Below, in pieces: positions 1-9,945 of a DNA stretch of 64,000 nucleotides (positions are counted from its first letter, which is position 1; the number at the start of each line of letters is the position of its first letter). The stretch comes from Halomonas sp. (GTDB taxonomy: Bacteria > Pseudomonadota > Gammaproteobacteria > Pseudomonadales > Halomonadaceae). Location: NCBI RefSeq assembly GCF_029263665.1, contig NZ_JAJUFQ010000002.1, positions 62,001-126,000 on the forward strand, written 5' to 3'. Made by a program: the position numbers and the translations under genes. A model generated the notes under the pieces. It searched no databases, was not told the DNA's origin, and was given only the letters and a program-made list of their open reading frames with translations.

Positions 1-3
1 AAC

Positions 4-273
4 ATGAAAACCAAGATTGCACTTTCCGCCCTGCTTATCGCTGCTCTGCCCCTGGTGGCCCAAGCCGATCCAGCCACAGAACGTGCTCTGTCCCTGAGCC
101 AGAGCCAGCCCAGCGCGGTACAGTCCACTGTTCAAGGCAATGTCGAGCCAACTCATCTTTCCGGCAGTGCCGCCATGATCAAGGCTCGTCAGAAACTGAT
201 CGAAGAGCAGAACTACGCCACCGAGTTCACTGTCGGTGAACTGAGCCTGGCACGCGAAGCCACAAACAGCTGA
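4..273 (+). CDS. Small secreted protein of unknown function
   Basis: This 89-residue protein begins with a clear Sec signal peptide: basic MKTK, a hydrophobic run of about 14 residues and an AQA cleavage site before DPATER, near residue 21. The mature part of about 68 residues is polar, rich in Ser, Gln and Glu, has no cysteine and shows no domain I recognise, so it should be a small soluble periplasmic or exported protein. Only three bases precede the ATG, so the promoter, ribosome site and any upstream operon partner lie outside the window. It converges on the nitrilase-fusion gene across a short hairpin. Signal peptide confident; function unknown. Confidence 0.75.
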   Translation: MKTKIALSALLIAALPLVAQADPATERALSLSQSQPSAVQSTVQGNVEPTHLSGSAAMIKARQKLIEEQNYATEFTVGELSLAREATNS

Positions 274-306
274 TTGGTTACTTCTGTCTAAGAAGTCCTT
301 TCCGTA

Positions 307-337
307 CGGGGAGTTCCCATGTTTATGGGACTCCCCG
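307..337. terminator. Hairpin between convergent genes
   Basis: An inverted repeat with arms cggggagttccca and tgggactccccg, one bulged base and a short loop lies between the ends of two convergent genes. There is no good T-run on either side, so it is a plausible but weak bidirectional terminator. Confidence 0.5.
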
Positions 338-342
338 ATATG

Positions 343-1884
343 TCAGGACTTGTGTCTCAGACGTAAATCAAACAGATCCTTGCGACGATCCTTGAGATTG
401 GTCACAGACCCTTCATTACGAACCACCATCAAGCGTGACAGATCAAGATCCGAGAACATGATCATCTCGGTATTCGGCGTTGTCTCGGCCATCACCGCAT
501 CATGCGGGAAGGCGAAATCCGACGGTGAGAAAACCGATGACTGGGCATACTGAATATCCAGGTTCTCGATGGACGGTACATTGCCCACACTGCCACACAA
601 GACCACATAGCATTCGTTTTCAATCGCCCGTGCCTGGGCACAATGACGCACACGCAAATAGCCATTCTTGGTGTCCGTCCAGAACGGCACGAACAGAATG
701 TCCATGTCCTGATCAGCCAGAAGTCGCCCCAGCTCGGGAAATTCCACGTCATAGCAGATCAGAATGCCAACCCTACCGGCATCTGTGTTGAATACCTGCA
801 GGTTGCTTCCCCCTTCAATAACCCAGTCTCGGCGCTCCTGAGGTGTGACATGCAGCTTGCTCTGGCGCTCCAGCGTGCCATCACGGTGACACAGGTAGGC
901 AACATTATAGAGACGTCCGTCCTCTCCTTCCTCGATCATCGACCCGGCAACGATATTGATATTGTACGCCACCGCCATGCGGGACATTTCCGTCTTGAAA
1001 TGCTCGGTAAACCCGGCCAGAAAGCGGATTGCTGCCATTTGATCCTGCTGGGCCGCGCGGTCCTGCAGGCCCATCAACGGAGCATTGAACAGTTCCGGGA
1101 ATACAGCAAAGTCACTTTGATAACCGGACAGTGCATCAACGAAATACTCCACTTGCTGCAGGACGGCATCGACCGAGGCGAACTCGCGCATCTGCCATTG
1201 CACCGCACCTACACGCACTTGTGTGGGACGGCTCTCGAGCATCAGTTCAGCCGGCTCATAAAGAATGTTGTTCCACTCCAGCAGAGTGGCGTACCCCTGT
1301 GACTTCTGATCTTCAGGCAAATACTTGCGCATCAGGCGCTTGACCTGGAAATCATTGGCCAGCTGGAAGGATAGAATGGGATCATGCAGTTCTCTGCGTG
1401 CCACCTTGTCAATGTACTCACGCGGAGACATTTCATCGGCAACGTTGTGATACTCGGGGATACGACCGCCCGCTAGCACCGCCCTGAGATTGAGCTGCCG
1501 GCATACCTCCTTGCGTGCCTCATACAGCCGCCGGCCAAGACGATAACCACGGTAAGCGGGGTCAATCAACACATCCATACCGTACATGGCATCGCCATCG
1601 GCATCATTCTGAATGGTGTCACGCTGTCCGATGAGGTCATCATAGCGATGCGGGTTGGAAAACTTGTCGTAATTCACCAGTGCCGTCAGGGCAACGCCCA
1701 CCAGCTTTTCGTCATCCTCTATGACGATCTGTCCATCCGGGAATTCACTGATCAGCTTTTCTATGGTGCGCTGTGGCCATGCGCCACCAATGTCGTGGTA
1801 GACCTGATCCATGAGCCGTTTGAGCTGCGGGTAATCTTCTGGTGTCAGGTTACGCAGGTTGAGCTGAAGATTATCAAGGGACAT
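343..1884 (-). CDS. Bifunctional GNAT acetyltransferase / carbon-nitrogen hydrolase (nitrilase superfamily)
   Basis: The 513-residue protein is a natural fusion. Residues 1-215 form a GNAT N-acetyltransferase-like domain, with the acetyl-CoA loop around RGYRLGRRL (residues 112-120). Residues 222-510 form a carbon-nitrogen hydrolase of the nitrilase/amidase superfamily. The Glu-Lys-Cys triad is visible: Glu264 in VFPELFNAP, Lys343 in SKLHVTP and Cys378 in GILICYDVEFPE. The fusion is a recurrent bacterial architecture usually annotated only as bifunctional; its substrates are not known, and an amide hydrolysed or transferred after N-acetylation is plausible. The gene stands alone: the upstream neighbour on the same strand ends at a terminator. 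Domain calls confident, reaction unknown. Confidence 0.9.
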   Translation of the reverse strand: MSLDNLQLNLRNLTPEDYPQLKRLMDQVYHDIGGAWPQRTIEKLISEFPDGQIVIEDDEKLVGVALTALVNYDKFSNPHRYDDLIGQRDTIQNDADGDAMYGMDVLIDPAYRGYRLGRRLYEARKEVCRQLNLRAVLAGGRIPEYHNVADEMSPREYIDKVARRELHDPILSFQLANDFQVKRLMRKYLPEDQKSQGYATLLEWNNILYEPAELMLESRPTQVRVGAVQWQMREFASVDAVLQQVEYFVDALSGYQSDFAVFPELFNAPLMGLQDRAAQQDQMAAIRFLAGFTEHFKTEMSRMAVAYNINIVAGSMIEEGEDGRLYNVAYLCHRDGTLERQSKLHVTPQERRDWVIEGGSNLQVFNTDAGRVGILICYDVEFPELGRLLADQDMDILFVPFWTDTKNGYLRVRHCAQARAIENECYVVLCGSVGNVPSIENLDIQYAQSSVFSPSDFAFPHDAVMAETTPNTEMIMFSDLDLSRLMVVRNEGSVTNLKDRRKDLFDLRLRHKS

Positions 1885-2037
1885 GGCACATATTCCTCCA
1901 AAGAATTACCGCAAGACTACCATGCTCATGAATCAGCCCCTTTTCACCCCACCCTGTACTAGCGCAACGGCATAAGCTTCGAGCCATGCCGCGCAGAAAG
2001 AGCAAATGGCGGCGACAACCTGTCTGCGGTAAATAAA

Positions 2038-2076
2038 CAAACATCCGGTACCCGCATGACAGGTACCGGATGTTTG
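2038..2076 (-). terminator. Rho-independent terminator of the antiporter gene
   Basis: A perfect 15-bp inverted repeat (2038-2052 with 2062-2076) has a 9-base loop and is followed on the minus strand by ttgtttattt. It lies just downstream of the NhaC-type gene. Confidence 0.85.
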
Positions 2077-2102
2077 TGGCGTAGTTATCGGTCTTCGGCT
2101 GC

Positions 2103-3647
2103 TCAGCTGAGCCGCGCCTTTCCTGCCATACCAGGCTGCCAGAAGGCCCTCAGCAACAACGCGATACTCACCAGAGCTGCCACACCGGCAAAGGCTCCGA
2201 TCAAGGTGCCGAAAAGGCCTGCCACAAAGAAGGCCAGCATTCCCGATATTCCTGCCGTCGCCGCATAAGGCAACTGGGTGCGCACATGATCGATATGGTC
2301 ACAGCTGGACCCTGCCGAGGACAGGATGGTGGTGTCGGAGATCGGTGAACAATGGTCGCCGAAGATGCCACCACTGAGCACGGCAGCAATCGCCAGGGCC
2401 ATCGGCAGATCCATGGCAGCGGCTACTGGCATCGCGATGGGAATCATGATCGCGAAGGTGCCATACGAAGTCCCCGTGGTGAATGCCACCACTGCACCAA
2501 TCGCGAACAGCAGGACCGGCACCAGACTTGGCGAAATGTTGGCTTGTGCCAGCGTCACCAGGTAATCCGCGGTTCCCAGCTCAGAGGTCACGCTGCCGAT
2601 GGACCATGCCAGCGCAAGGATAATGTAAACCAGCGTCATGCTCTTGATGCCATCGACAAGGATGTCCATGGCCTCGCGAAATCCAAAGAGACGCTGTTGC
2701 ATCCCCATACCCAGCCCAACCATCACGGCAAGCATGGTAGCAATCAGGATCGACTGGCCCCCATCGGCATTACCTACAGCAGTGACCAGGTCATTGTTGC
2801 CATAGTCGCCCGTCCACAGAAACAGGGGTGGAATCATCACCAGCAATACCGCTATCGGCACCAGCATGTTGCGCTTCTTGGCCGTCTCCTTGGGTGCATC
2901 CAGCGCCATGGCTTCAGTATCGGACGGAGGCTTGGCACCATCTTCCATCAGTTTGCCGGTTTCCCGGGCACGGCGTTCCGCATGCGCCATAGGGCCAAAA
3001 TCCCACTGTGTGACAACAATCAACACAATCATGCCCAGCGCCAGCCAGGCGTAGAAATTCAGCGGAATCGTCGACAGGTAGAGCAGATATTCGGAACCAC
3101 TGATATCCATCTGCGTCATCTGGGTTCCGATCAACCCCATGACGAACACTACCCAGGTGGATACCGGCCCCAGCAAGCACATGGGAGCTGATGTTGAATC
3201 GACGATATAGGCCAGCTTCTCGCGAGACACTTTCATGCGGTCAGAAATCGGCCGCATGACACTGCCTACTGTCAGTGCATTGAAGTAATCCTCGAAGAAG
3301 ATCAGCATGCCCAACCCCAACGAGGCGCCCTGGGCACCACGGGCGGTGTTGACCTTGCGCGAGATGGCCTGGGCAATGGCATGCGCGCCACCTGTACGCT
3401 GCAGGACACTGATCAACACCCCGAACAAGCCACAGTAGATCAATACCGTGGCATTCCATTCGTCACCGATGCTCGGCACGATGAAGTCGGCAAAACTGTT
3501 ATAGAAGCCAGCAGCAGGATTGTAATCCGCCAGCATGGTGGCACCGAGCCAGACCCCGCAAAACAATGCGGGAATCACATTACGCGTCGCCAATGCCAGC
3601 ACAATGGCCAGCAACGGTGGCAGCAGGGAAAAGAGTCCGAAGGACAT
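2103..3647 (-). CDS. Na+/H+ antiporter, NhaC family
   Basis: This 514-residue polytopic membrane protein has about eleven hydrophobic segments and the conserved acidic block FGDHCSPISDTTILSS near residue 410-430, typical of NhaC-family antiporters. These exchange cytoplasmic Na+ for external protons and, in some members, amino or organic acids, which suits a salt-adapted host. The frame is open for 47 more codons upstream, but I place the start at ATG 3647: a GGAG lies at correct spacing before it, and the hydrophobic N-terminus MSFGLFSLLPP begins there, while the upstream codons encode an unrelated polar Arg/Pro-rich stretch. It is monocistronic, with a strong terminator downstream. The exact substrate (Na+/H+, malate/lactate or other) cannot be settled from sequence. 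Confidence 0.88.
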   Translation of the reverse strand: MSFGLFSLLPPLLAIVLALATRNVIPALFCGVWLGATMLADYNPAAGFYNSFADFIVPSIGDEWNATVLIYCGLFGVLISVLQRTGGAHAIAQAISRKVNTARGAQGASLGLGMLIFFEDYFNALTVGSVMRPISDRMKVSREKLAYIVDSTSAPMCLLGPVSTWVVFVMGLIGTQMTQMDISGSEYLLYLSTIPLNFYAWLALGMIVLIVVTQWDFGPMAHAERRARETGKLMEDGAKPPSDTEAMALDAPKETAKKRNMLVPIAVLLVMIPPLFLWTGDYGNNDLVTAVGNADGGQSILIATMLAVMVGLGMGMQQRLFGFREAMDILVDGIKSMTLVYIILALAWSIGSVTSELGTADYLVTLAQANISPSLVPVLLFAIGAVVAFTTGTSYGTFAIMIPIAMPVAAAMDLPMALAIAAVLSGGIFGDHCSPISDTTILSSAGSSCDHIDHVRTQLPYAATAGISGMLAFFVAGLFGTLIGAFAGVAALVSIALLLRAFWQPGMAGKARLS

Positions 3648-3842
3648 CGGAAGTCTCCAGGGTTCTTGTCGATATTCGCGAATAAAGCAGCCTGAATGCC
3701 TGCATTTCGTGACACCTGGCACAGGCCAAGGTGGGGAACAGCGGGGCATCCTAGGTGTTACCGACACAAACGGCAACCTCGATGTCACATCCTTGGAAGC
3801 AGGTGTCCAGGAAGAGACTTCCCGGACATGCTTCCTTTATTA

Positions 3843-4865
3843 TCAATCAGGCAGCCGGGTATCGACCTCTATCCCCTTCATGCCTTCTGTGGTGTAGCGC
3901 TCTCCACGGACAGCCCCTGGCTGGAACCACTGTGATAATTGAGCGACCTCCTCGCTGCTGAGCACTATCGAAGCCGCTGCGATATTCTCGTTCAGCCGCG
4001 CTACACGACGCGTCCCGGGAATCGGCACGATGTCGTCTCCCTGAGCCAGCAGCCAGGCAAGGGCGATCTGGGCCGGAGTGGCATCGCGTTGATGGGCAAA
4101 CACCTCAAGACGGGCAAGCAGGCGCCGGTTGTCAGCCAGATTGTCTTCGGAAAAGCGAGGGGCATGGCGACGGAAATCATCTTCGGCCAGTTGCTCGCGT
4201 GAATGGATAGCACCACTGAGAAAACCTCTTCCCAGTGGAGAGTAGGCCACCAGGGAGACCCCCAGGCGACGGCAGGCCGGCAGAATCTCGGCTTCCACAT
4301 CCCGCGTCCATAACGAATATTCACTCTGCAGCGCGGCAATCGGATGTACCGTACAGGCTCGTTCCAGAGTCGCTACCGAGACCTCGCACAGCCCCAGGGC
4401 TCGTACCTTGCCTTCCTTGACCAGGTCTGCCATGGCACCGACGGTTTCTTCCACCGGCACCAGGGGGTTCAGACGATGCGCGTAATAGAGGTCAATGGTC
4501 TCGGTACCGAGACGTTTGAGCGATGCTTCGCAGGCACTGCGCACGTAGGCCGGATCCGACCTGAGCGAACGTTCGTAATGCCCGGGCTTGCGCGCAATCC
4601 CGAACTTGGTCGCCACGACGGCCCCTGCTCGACGTGTCCCCAATGCCTTGCCTAGCAGACTTTCGTTGTGGCCGAGACCATAAGTATCCGCGCTGTCGAA
4701 CAAGCTGATTCCCGCATCCAGAGCCGCATGGATCAACGTAGTGGAAACGTCATCATCGCTCGGCCCATAGAACTCCGACATCCCCATGCAGCCCAGTCCC
4801 ATGGGAGAAACACGTAGAGAACTGCCCAAGGGGCGAACAGCATCGAGTGGAGAAGAGTGCGTCAT
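3843..4865 (-). CDS. Aldo/keto reductase
   Basis: This 340-residue NADPH-dependent aldo/keto reductase carries the whole catalytic tetrad: Asp57 and Tyr62 in LFDSADTYGLGHNE, Lys87 in VATKFG and His130 in YYAHRLNP. The late VPIPGTRR segment binds the cofactor phosphate. Length and motifs fit the cytosolic AKR group that reduces aldehydes and ketones such as methylglyoxal or xenobiotic carbonyls. An AGAGGTG ribosome site supports the start. It is transcribed divergently from a LysR-type gene 243 bases away, which is the usual layout for a regulator and its target. A tandem 15-bp repeat lies in the shared control region. Substrate unknown. Confidence 0.92.
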   Translation of the reverse strand: MTHSSPLDAVRPLGSSLRVSPMGLGCMGMSEFYGPSDDDVSTTLIHAALDAGISLFDSADTYGLGHNESLLGKALGTRRAGAVVATKFGIARKPGHYERSLRSDPAYVRSACEASLKRLGTETIDLYYAHRLNPLVPVEETVGAMADLVKEGKVRALGLCEVSVATLERACTVHPIAALQSEYSLWTRDVEAEILPACRRLGVSLVAYSPLGRGFLSGAIHSREQLAEDDFRRHAPRFSEDNLADNRRLLARLEVFAHQRDATPAQIALAWLLAQGDDIVPIPGTRRVARLNENIAAASIVLSSEEVAQLSQWFQPGAVRGERYTTEGMKGIEVDTRLPD

Positions 4866-4891
4866 GAGTCACCTCTGGTGAGACATTGTTC

Positions 4892-4981
4892 AAGCTGTGT
4901 TTCATAAAGCTGTGTTTCATAAAGCGATGCTCCATAAAACCGAGCTTCATAAAACCGAGTTCCATAAAGCAGGCTTCATCA
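4892..4981. repeat. Six-copy degenerate 15-bp tandem repeat
   Basis: Six head-to-tail 15-bp units fill most of the promoter region between the aldo/keto reductase and LysR genes. Units 1 and 2 (4892-4906, 4907-4921) are identical (aagctgtgtttcata), units 3-5 diverge at a few positions, and unit 6 is the most degraded. Because 15 is a multiple of 3, a minus-strand frame reads a five-residue FMKHS-like repeat. A slippage-prone spacer or a regulator-binding array are both possible. Confidence 0.85.
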
Positions 4982-5108
4982 AACATGGCTCATTGAAGCC
5001 ATCGATGGATGAAGGAGGTTCCGGCCGGGAACGTCACTCATCCTGCCTGCTGGAGATGGCAAAGAGAATTGCCGATACTTTGATACCCACAGAGCATCAG
5101 TCACCCTC

Positions 5109-6026
5109 ATGACTTATCGAATCCATTGCGAACGATTACTCAGTTTCCTTGCGGTCGCAGACACGGGGCATTTCCGTCAGGCGGCAGCCAAGCTGAACCT
5201 TTCCCAGCCTCCCTTGACCCGCCGGATTCAGGCACTGGAAGCAGAGCTCGGCATCAAGCTGCTCGAGCGCACCACCCGACGGGTCGCATTGACGCCGGCC
5301 GGCGAGCGCCTGGCGGCACGTCTACGTCCCTGCTTCAGTGAAATCGAGGCCGCCTGCAATGAGGCTCGCCAGCAGAGCCATCACGATACGCCTGTCGTCG
5401 CACTTGGCATGACATCCGCACTGGACCCCTTGGCTTTCCCTTCTCAGCAGACACTGACCACGATGCTGGACTCTCAGGTGACTGTCATTCGGGAGTCGTC
5501 TCGGGAATTACTCGCCAGACTGCTGGACTGGGAAATGGAGCGCCGCCTGCAACTGGCCTTCATTGGGCTGCCGAATGAAGTACCGGAGGGCGTGGTGGTA
5601 AGGGTGATAAAGCGAGAACCTCAGTGGGTGGCACTACCCACATCTCACCCACTGGCAAAGGTAGAAAAAGTCGATCTCAAGCTACTGAACGAGACGCCAT
5701 TGCTCTGGTTTGCACGGCGGGGGAATCCAGCCTACTTCGATCATTGTGACCGGGTATTCCGGCTGGCGGGCTATCATCCGCCTCGCCGGGAAGAGCCCAC
5801 GGATCATCACCACCTGCTGGCCGCCGTTGCCGCTGGCGAGGGGGCCGCATTGATCCCAGAAAGTTTTCTAGCCACGCGGCGAGAAGGCGTGGTGATGCGG
5901 CCCCTTACCGAAGACTGGGCCGCCCTCGACCTGAATGTCGCCCTGGCCTGGCGCAGGGACGACACCAAGGCGCAACACCTGGCCCGACGCCTGCTGGCTC
6001 AGTTCGATGGCACAGCAGCCACGTGA
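5109..6026 (+). CDS. LysR-family transcriptional regulator
   Basis: The 305-residue protein has an N-terminal winged helix-turn-helix (residues 6-65, with the hallmark FRQAAAKLNLSQPPLTRRIQALEAELGI region, about residues 23-50) and a C-terminal periplasmic-binding-like effector domain (about 90-300). The lysine- and proline-rich hinge and the PLTRRI recognition helix are typical of the family. It lies divergent to an aldo/keto reductase and probably controls it through the shared, repeat-containing intergenic region. The effector is unknown. The start follows tcaccctc without a strong Shine-Dalgarno, but the N-terminus matches family length. Confidence 0.93.
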   Translation: MTYRIHCERLLSFLAVADTGHFRQAAAKLNLSQPPLTRRIQALEAELGIKLLERTTRRVALTPAGERLAARLRPCFSEIEAACNEARQQSHHDTPVVALGMTSALDPLAFPSQQTLTTMLDSQVTVIRESSRELLARLLDWEMERRLQLAFIGLPNEVPEGVVVRVIKREPQWVALPTSHPLAKVEKVDLKLLNETPLLWFARRGNPAYFDHCDRVFRLAGYHPPRREEPTDHHHLLAAVAAGEGAALIPESFLATRREGVVMRPLTEDWAALDLNVALAWRRDDTKAQHLARRLLAQFDGTAAT

Positions 6027-6062
6027 AGAGAAGGAACGGTATGGGCGCTGAAGAGGGGTTTC

Positions 6063-6836
6063 TCAGGCTTGACCACGAGCCTGGCGAATCCGCTGGTAAG
6101 CGTTGCCGATCTCCACTGTGCGGGCCTCGGCGACCTCTCGCATGCTCTCCGGTAGACCCCGGCTGGCCAGCTTGTCGGGATGATTCTCGCTCATCAGCTT
6201 GCGATAAGCGCGCTTGAGCTCACTATCACTGGCGTCAGGCTCAAGGCCCAGCACTTTGTAGGCGTCATCCAGGGAGCTCTGGCTCTCGGCAGTACCCGCT
6301 CCTTGCTGCGTGGCACCTCGCAGCATGGCCTCGATCTGGGCAATCTCTGCCGCAGAACAGCCGAGGCCACGAGCCACACGCATGATCATCTGCTCTTCAG
6401 CAGGATGCAGCACTCCATCAGCAGCAATGGCGGACAGCTGAACCTGGAGGAAAACCTGTCGCAGAGCGGTCTGGCTACGAGTCAGGCGCGCCACCCTGGC
6501 CAGTTCGCCATCCAGATCAAAATCCGCGGATGTGCCTCGCTCGAATGCCGCACGTGCATCCGCCTTGGCGGCTTCAGGCAAGCGCAGGCGCAAAAACAGC
6601 TGCTCTAGCACCTGGCGCTCATTACCGCTGATCTGGCCATCGGCCTGACACAAGGCTCCCATAACGGCAAAAGTGGAATCCAGGAACTGGCGCTGCATCT
6701 CCAGCAGCCCTCGGCCCATTTTCAAACCACCGCTGAGTCTTCCACTCAGCCACCAGCCCAGGCCACCACCAATGAGCAGGCCAAAGGGACCGCCCACAAA
6801 GAAACCGAGAAGCGCACCTATCAGTATCAGGGTCAA
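6063..6836 (-). CDS. djlA: DnaJ-like membrane co-chaperone DjlA
   Basis: The 257-residue protein has the DjlA plan. One glycine-rich N-terminal transmembrane helix (residues 4-30) is followed by a TerB-like all-helical domain (about 45-170). A C-terminal J-domain (190-257) carries the invariant HPD tripeptide at residues 219-221, needed to stimulate DnaK ATPase. It should be an inner-membrane protein with the J-domain facing the cytoplasm. The start codon overlaps the stop of dxs by 4 bases, so the two are translationally coupled in the dxs operon. It converges on the LysR gene. Length and order of domains are normal. Confidence 0.9.
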   Translation of the reverse strand: MTLILIGALLGFFVGGPFGLLIGGGLGWWLSGRLSGGLKMGRGLLEMQRQFLDSTFAVMGALCQADGQISGNERQVLEQLFLRLRLPEAAKADARAAFERGTSADFDLDGELARVARLTRSQTALRQVFLQVQLSAIAADGVLHPAEEQMIMRVARGLGCSAAEIAQIEAMLRGATQQGAGTAESQSSLDDAYKVLGLEPDASDSELKRAYRKLMSENHPDKLASRGLPESMREVAEARTVEIGNAYQRIRQARGQA

Positions 6837-8740
6837 AATGAAATCCTCTTGCGAATCGATGCCTCGATGCCCTCAACATCAAGGCCGCAGTCACGCAGCA
6901 GTTCCGCTGGAGAGCCATGCTCGACGAAGGCATCCGGCAAGCCCAGGTTGAGTACCGCCACTTGGACACCCTCAGCAAGCAGCAGTTCGTTGACACCGCT
7001 TCCTGCACCGCCAGCGACCACATTTTCTTCCAACGTGACGAGCAACTCATGCTCCCGTGCTGCATCCAGCACAGCCTGGCGGTCCAGCGGTTTCACACTA
7101 CGCATATTGATGTGCGTGGCACCCAAACGCTCGGCCACCTCGGCAGCCGGGGTGTTGAGGCTACCAAAGGCCAACAGCGCTACCTTGCTGCCCTGACGCC
7201 TCTGCTCGGCGACTCCGATCGGCATGGGTTCAAGCCCTTCGGGAATTTCCACTCCAGGGCCGGTGCCTCTCGGATAGCGTACAGCCGCAGGCCCGGGATG
7301 CTGATAAGCAGCACTCAGCATGGCACGACACTCGGCTTCATCTGCCGGGGCCAGTACGATCATGTCGGGAACGCAGCGCAGGTAGCTCAGGTCCAGCGAA
7401 CCGTGGTGGGTGGGGCCGTCTTCGCCCACCAACCCCGCACGGTCGATGGCGAAGGTCACGTCCAGATTCTGCACCGCCACATCGTGAATCAGCTGGTCAT
7501 AACCACGCTGGAGAAAAGTGGAATAAATCGCCACCACAGGCTTCATGCCTTCACAGGCCATGCCTGCCGCCAAGGTCACAGCATGCTGCTCGGCGATAGC
7601 GACATCGTAGTAACGATCGGCATATTCCTTGGAAAAGCGCACCAGATCAGAGCCTTCGCGCATGGCAGGTGTGACGCCAATCAGGCGCGGATCGCCCGCT
7701 GCCATGTCACAGATCCAATCACCGAAGACACTGCAATACTTCTTTTTCTTGGGTTTGCCCTGATCAGCCCGCTTGGCGTCATCACCTTTGCCCGCCTCGT
7801 CGGGACGTTCCAGTTTGGTGATGGCGTGATAACCGATGGGATCGGACTCTGCGGGCAGAAAACCGCGCCCTTTACGCGTCTTCACGTGCAAGAACTGCGG
7901 GCCTTCCAGGTCGCGCATACTACGCAGTGCCAGAGTCAGGGCCTCAAGATCATGGCCGTCGATGGGACCGACATAATTGAAGCCCATCTCCTCGAACAGG
8001 GTCGCGGGGCTGACCATGCCCTTCATGTGCCCTTCGGTGCGCCGAGCCAGTTCCAGCGCACCCGGCAAGTGCGACAACACCTTCTTGCTGTTCTCGCGCA
8101 TGCTCAAATACGGCTTGCTGACCAGGATACGCGCCAGATAGCTGGCCATGCCGCCAACATTCTCCGAGATCGACATCTCATTGTCATTGAGCACCACCAG
8201 TAGATTGGCATCCAGATGCCCTGCATGGGCCAAGGCTTCGAAGGCCATCCCTGCGGTCAGCGCACCATCACCGATGATCGCGCAGACACGTCGCTTTTCG
8301 CCGCTGGCACGCGATGCCAGGGCCATGCCCAGTGCCGCCGAGATCGATGTGCTGGAATGGCCGACACCAAAGGTGTCATATTCGGATTCCGCGCGGCGCG
8401 GGAAAGCTGCCAGGCCACCATAGCGGCGAATACCGGTCATGGCCTCGCGCCGGCCGGTAAGAATCTTGTGCGGATACGCTTGATGTCCGACATCCCACAC
8501 CAGGCGATCATGAGGAGTGGCGAAGGCATGGTGCAGTGCCACGGTCAATTCGACCACGCCTAGTCCGGCCCCGAAGTGGCCTCCAGACACACCCACACTG
8601 TAGAGAAGATAGGCACGCAGCTCATCGGCAACAGCACGCAACTGTTCCTGGGACATGGCCCGTAGCGCATCTGGAGTATCCAGAGTGTCGAGCAACGGGG
8701 TGGTCGGCCGTTTGGTCGGAATAGTGTCAAACAACTTCAT
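6833..8740 (-). CDS. dxs: 1-deoxy-D-xylulose-5-phosphate synthase
   Basis: This 635-residue thiamine-diphosphate enzyme condenses pyruvate with glyceraldehyde-3-phosphate to make DXP, the first step of the MEP isoprenoid pathway; DXP also feeds thiamine and pyridoxal synthesis. The TPP/Mg site is seen in [14 protein letters not shown] followed by [12 protein letters not shown]. The catalytic Glu lies in [13 protein letters not shown] and the transketolase pyrimidine domain runs through [17 protein letters not shown] lysine-rich insert near residue 325 (KPKKKKY) is a linker. It sits 16 bases after ispA, so the first pathway enzyme and the C10/C15 prenyl synthase are co-transcribed, a common gammaproteobacterial arrangement. 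Confidence 0.97.
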   Translation of the reverse strand: MKLFDTIPTKRPTTPLLDTLDTPDALRAMSQEQLRAVADELRAYLLYSVGVSGGHFGAGLGVVELTVALHHAFATPHDRLVWDVGHQAYPHKILTGRREAMTGIRRYGGLAAFPRRAESEYDTFGVGHSSTSISAALGMALASRASGEKRRVCAIIGDGALTAGMAFEALAHAGHLDANLLVVLNDNEMSISENVGGMASYLARILVSKPYLSMRENSKKVLSHLPGALELARRTEGHMKGMVSPATLFEEMGFNYVGPIDGHDLEALTLALRSMRDLEGPQFLHVKTRKGRGFLPAESDPIGYHAITKLERPDEAGKGDDAKRADQGKPKKKKYCSVFGDWICDMAAGDPRLIGVTPAMREGSDLVRFSKEYADRYYDVAIAEQHAVTLAAGMACEGMKPVVAIYSTFLQRGYDQLIHDVAVQNLDVTFAIDRAGLVGEDGPTHHGSLDLSYLRCVPDMIVLAPADEAECRAMLSAAYQHPGPAAVRYPRGTGPGVEIPEGLEPMPIGVAEQRRQGSKVALLAFGSLNTPAAEVAERLGATHINMRSVKPLDRQAVLDAAREHELLVTLEENVVAGGAGSGVNELLLAEGVQVAVLNLGLPDAFVEHGSPAELLRDCGLDVEGIEASIRKRISF

Positions 8741-8756
8741 GGTAGCCCTGTGATCC

Positions 8757-9644
8757 TTAATGGTCGCGCTCGATCATGTAACGAGCAAGCCCGGCCAGTG
8801 TCTGGGCGCTATCCCCCAAAGGGGCGAGCGCTTGCAGCGCTTCATCGATCAACGCATTGGCCTTGGCCTTGGCGCCATCGAGCCCGAGCAGGGCGGGATA
8901 GGTGGGTTTATCACGTGCTGCGTCAGCCCCAGACATCTTGCCCAGGGTCTGGGTATCGCCAGTCACATCAAGGACATCATCGTGAACCTGGAAGGCCAAG
9001 CCTATCGCCGCCGCATAGGCATCCAAGGCAGCAAGACGCGGGTCATTTTCATCCACCGCGACCAACCCGCCCAGACGCACTGCAGCACGAATCAATGCCC
9101 CTGTCTTGTGACGGTGCATGGTTTCCAGGGATTGCAGGTCCGGAAAACTCCCCACTGCCGCCAGGTCCAGTGCCTGACCGGCAGCCATGCCATCACGGCC
9201 AGTGGCTTGAGCCAACGTGCCAACCAGCGATGCCAGTCGTGTCGAAGACGATGTCGCCAGCACTTCGAAGGCCAGCGTCTGCAAGGCGTCGCCCGCCAGA
9301 ATAGCGGTTGCTTCATCGAAGGCACGATGCACCGTCGGCTGACCTCGTCGGAGGTCGTCGTCATCCATCGCCGGCAGGTCATCATGGACCAGAGAGTAGG
9401 CATGGATCAGCTCTATGGCAGCTGCCGGGGCATCAAGCTCTGACTCTTTTGCGCCCAGGGCACGGCCAGCGGTGTATACCAATATCGGGCGCAGGCGCTT
9501 GCCACCGACCAGCAGCCCATGGCGCATGGCATCATCCAGGCGCACATCAACTGGCTGCCGTTGAGAGAACAGAGCCTCAAGGTAACGATCTACCCGGGCA
9601 CGGTCCTCCGCCAGCCGGGTAGTCAGTACATCAGCCTTCACCAT
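8757..9644 (-). CDS. ispA: (2E,6E)-farnesyl diphosphate synthase
   Basis: This 295-residue all-helical prenyltransferase joins IPP to DMAPP and GPP to make farnesyl diphosphate for undecaprenyl phosphate, ubiquinone and related lipids. Both aspartate-rich motifs are present: the first in [19 protein letters not shown] and the second, DDVLD, in [20 protein letters not shown] chose ATG 9644 (MVKADVL) because GGTGGAG sits at proper spacing before it. A longer frame adds eight residues without support. Its start lies inside the end of xseB (14-base overlap), the standard xseB-ispA-dxs operon seen in enterics and pseudomonads. Confidence 0.96.
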   Translation of the reverse strand: MVKADVLTTRLAEDRARVDRYLEALFSQRQPVDVRLDDAMRHGLLVGGKRLRPILVYTAGRALGAKESELDAPAAAIELIHAYSLVHDDLPAMDDDDLRRGQPTVHRAFDEATAILAGDALQTLAFEVLATSSSTRLASLVGTLAQATGRDGMAAGQALDLAAVGSFPDLQSLETMHRHKTGALIRAAVRLGGLVAVDENDPRLAALDAYAAAIGLAFQVHDDVLDVTGDTQTLGKMSGADAARDKPTYPALLGLDGAKAKANALIDEALQALAPLGDSAQTLAGLARYMIERDH

Positions 9645-9945
9645 CGTTCTCCACCGGGTTTTCCTCACCGGTGCTGAAAGGCGTCAACTGCATGCCGCCA
9701 TCCTGGCTTTCGGTCAGGCTGCGAACCTTGAGTTCTGCTGCGCTCAGGCGCCGCTGAGCATCGCGAGCCAGAACCACACCTCGCTCAAAGGCCTCGAGAG
9801 AAGCTTCCAAGGACAGCTCTCCAGATTCCAGTTGCTCGACCAGCGTCTCGAGTCGCTCCATGGAAGCAGCGAAATCTTGAGGCTCTTCATCGTGAGGCCG
9901 AGGCTCCGCACCGGCATCCTGTTGTCGAGTGTCCTGCTTGGCCAT
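9631..9945 (-). CDS. xseB: Exodeoxyribonuclease VII small subunit
   Basis: The 104-residue protein carries the XseB helical hairpin ([26 protein letters not shown], about residues 26-51, then the [16 protein letters not shown] part). Several small subunits bind the large XseA subunit to form exonuclease VII, which degrades single-stranded DNA from both ends. It is longer than the usual 75-80 residues because of a polar, Asp/Glu-rich N-terminal arm and a short acidic C-terminal tail, as often seen in halophiles. It is the first gene of the xseB-ispA-dxs-djlA operon. The upstream ribosome site is weak. xseA is not in the window. Confidence 0.93.
   Translation of the reverse strand: MAKQDTRQQDAGAEPRPHDEEPQDFAASMERLETLVEQLESGELSLEASLEAFERGVVLARDAQRRLSAAELKVRSLTESQDGGMQLTPFSTGEENPVENDGEG

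Noticed and set aside
4753..4986. 77-codon minus-strand frame through the 15-bp repeats as a leader peptide
   Set aside because: No convincing ribosome site, and its 3' part overlaps the aldo/keto reductase gene in another frame; the repeat periodicity explains the open frame.
6917..8203. Open frame of 428 codons on the plus strand opposite dxs
   Set aside because: It is the antisense shadow of dxs, a well-conserved gene; the peptide shows no recognisable domain and no ribosome site.
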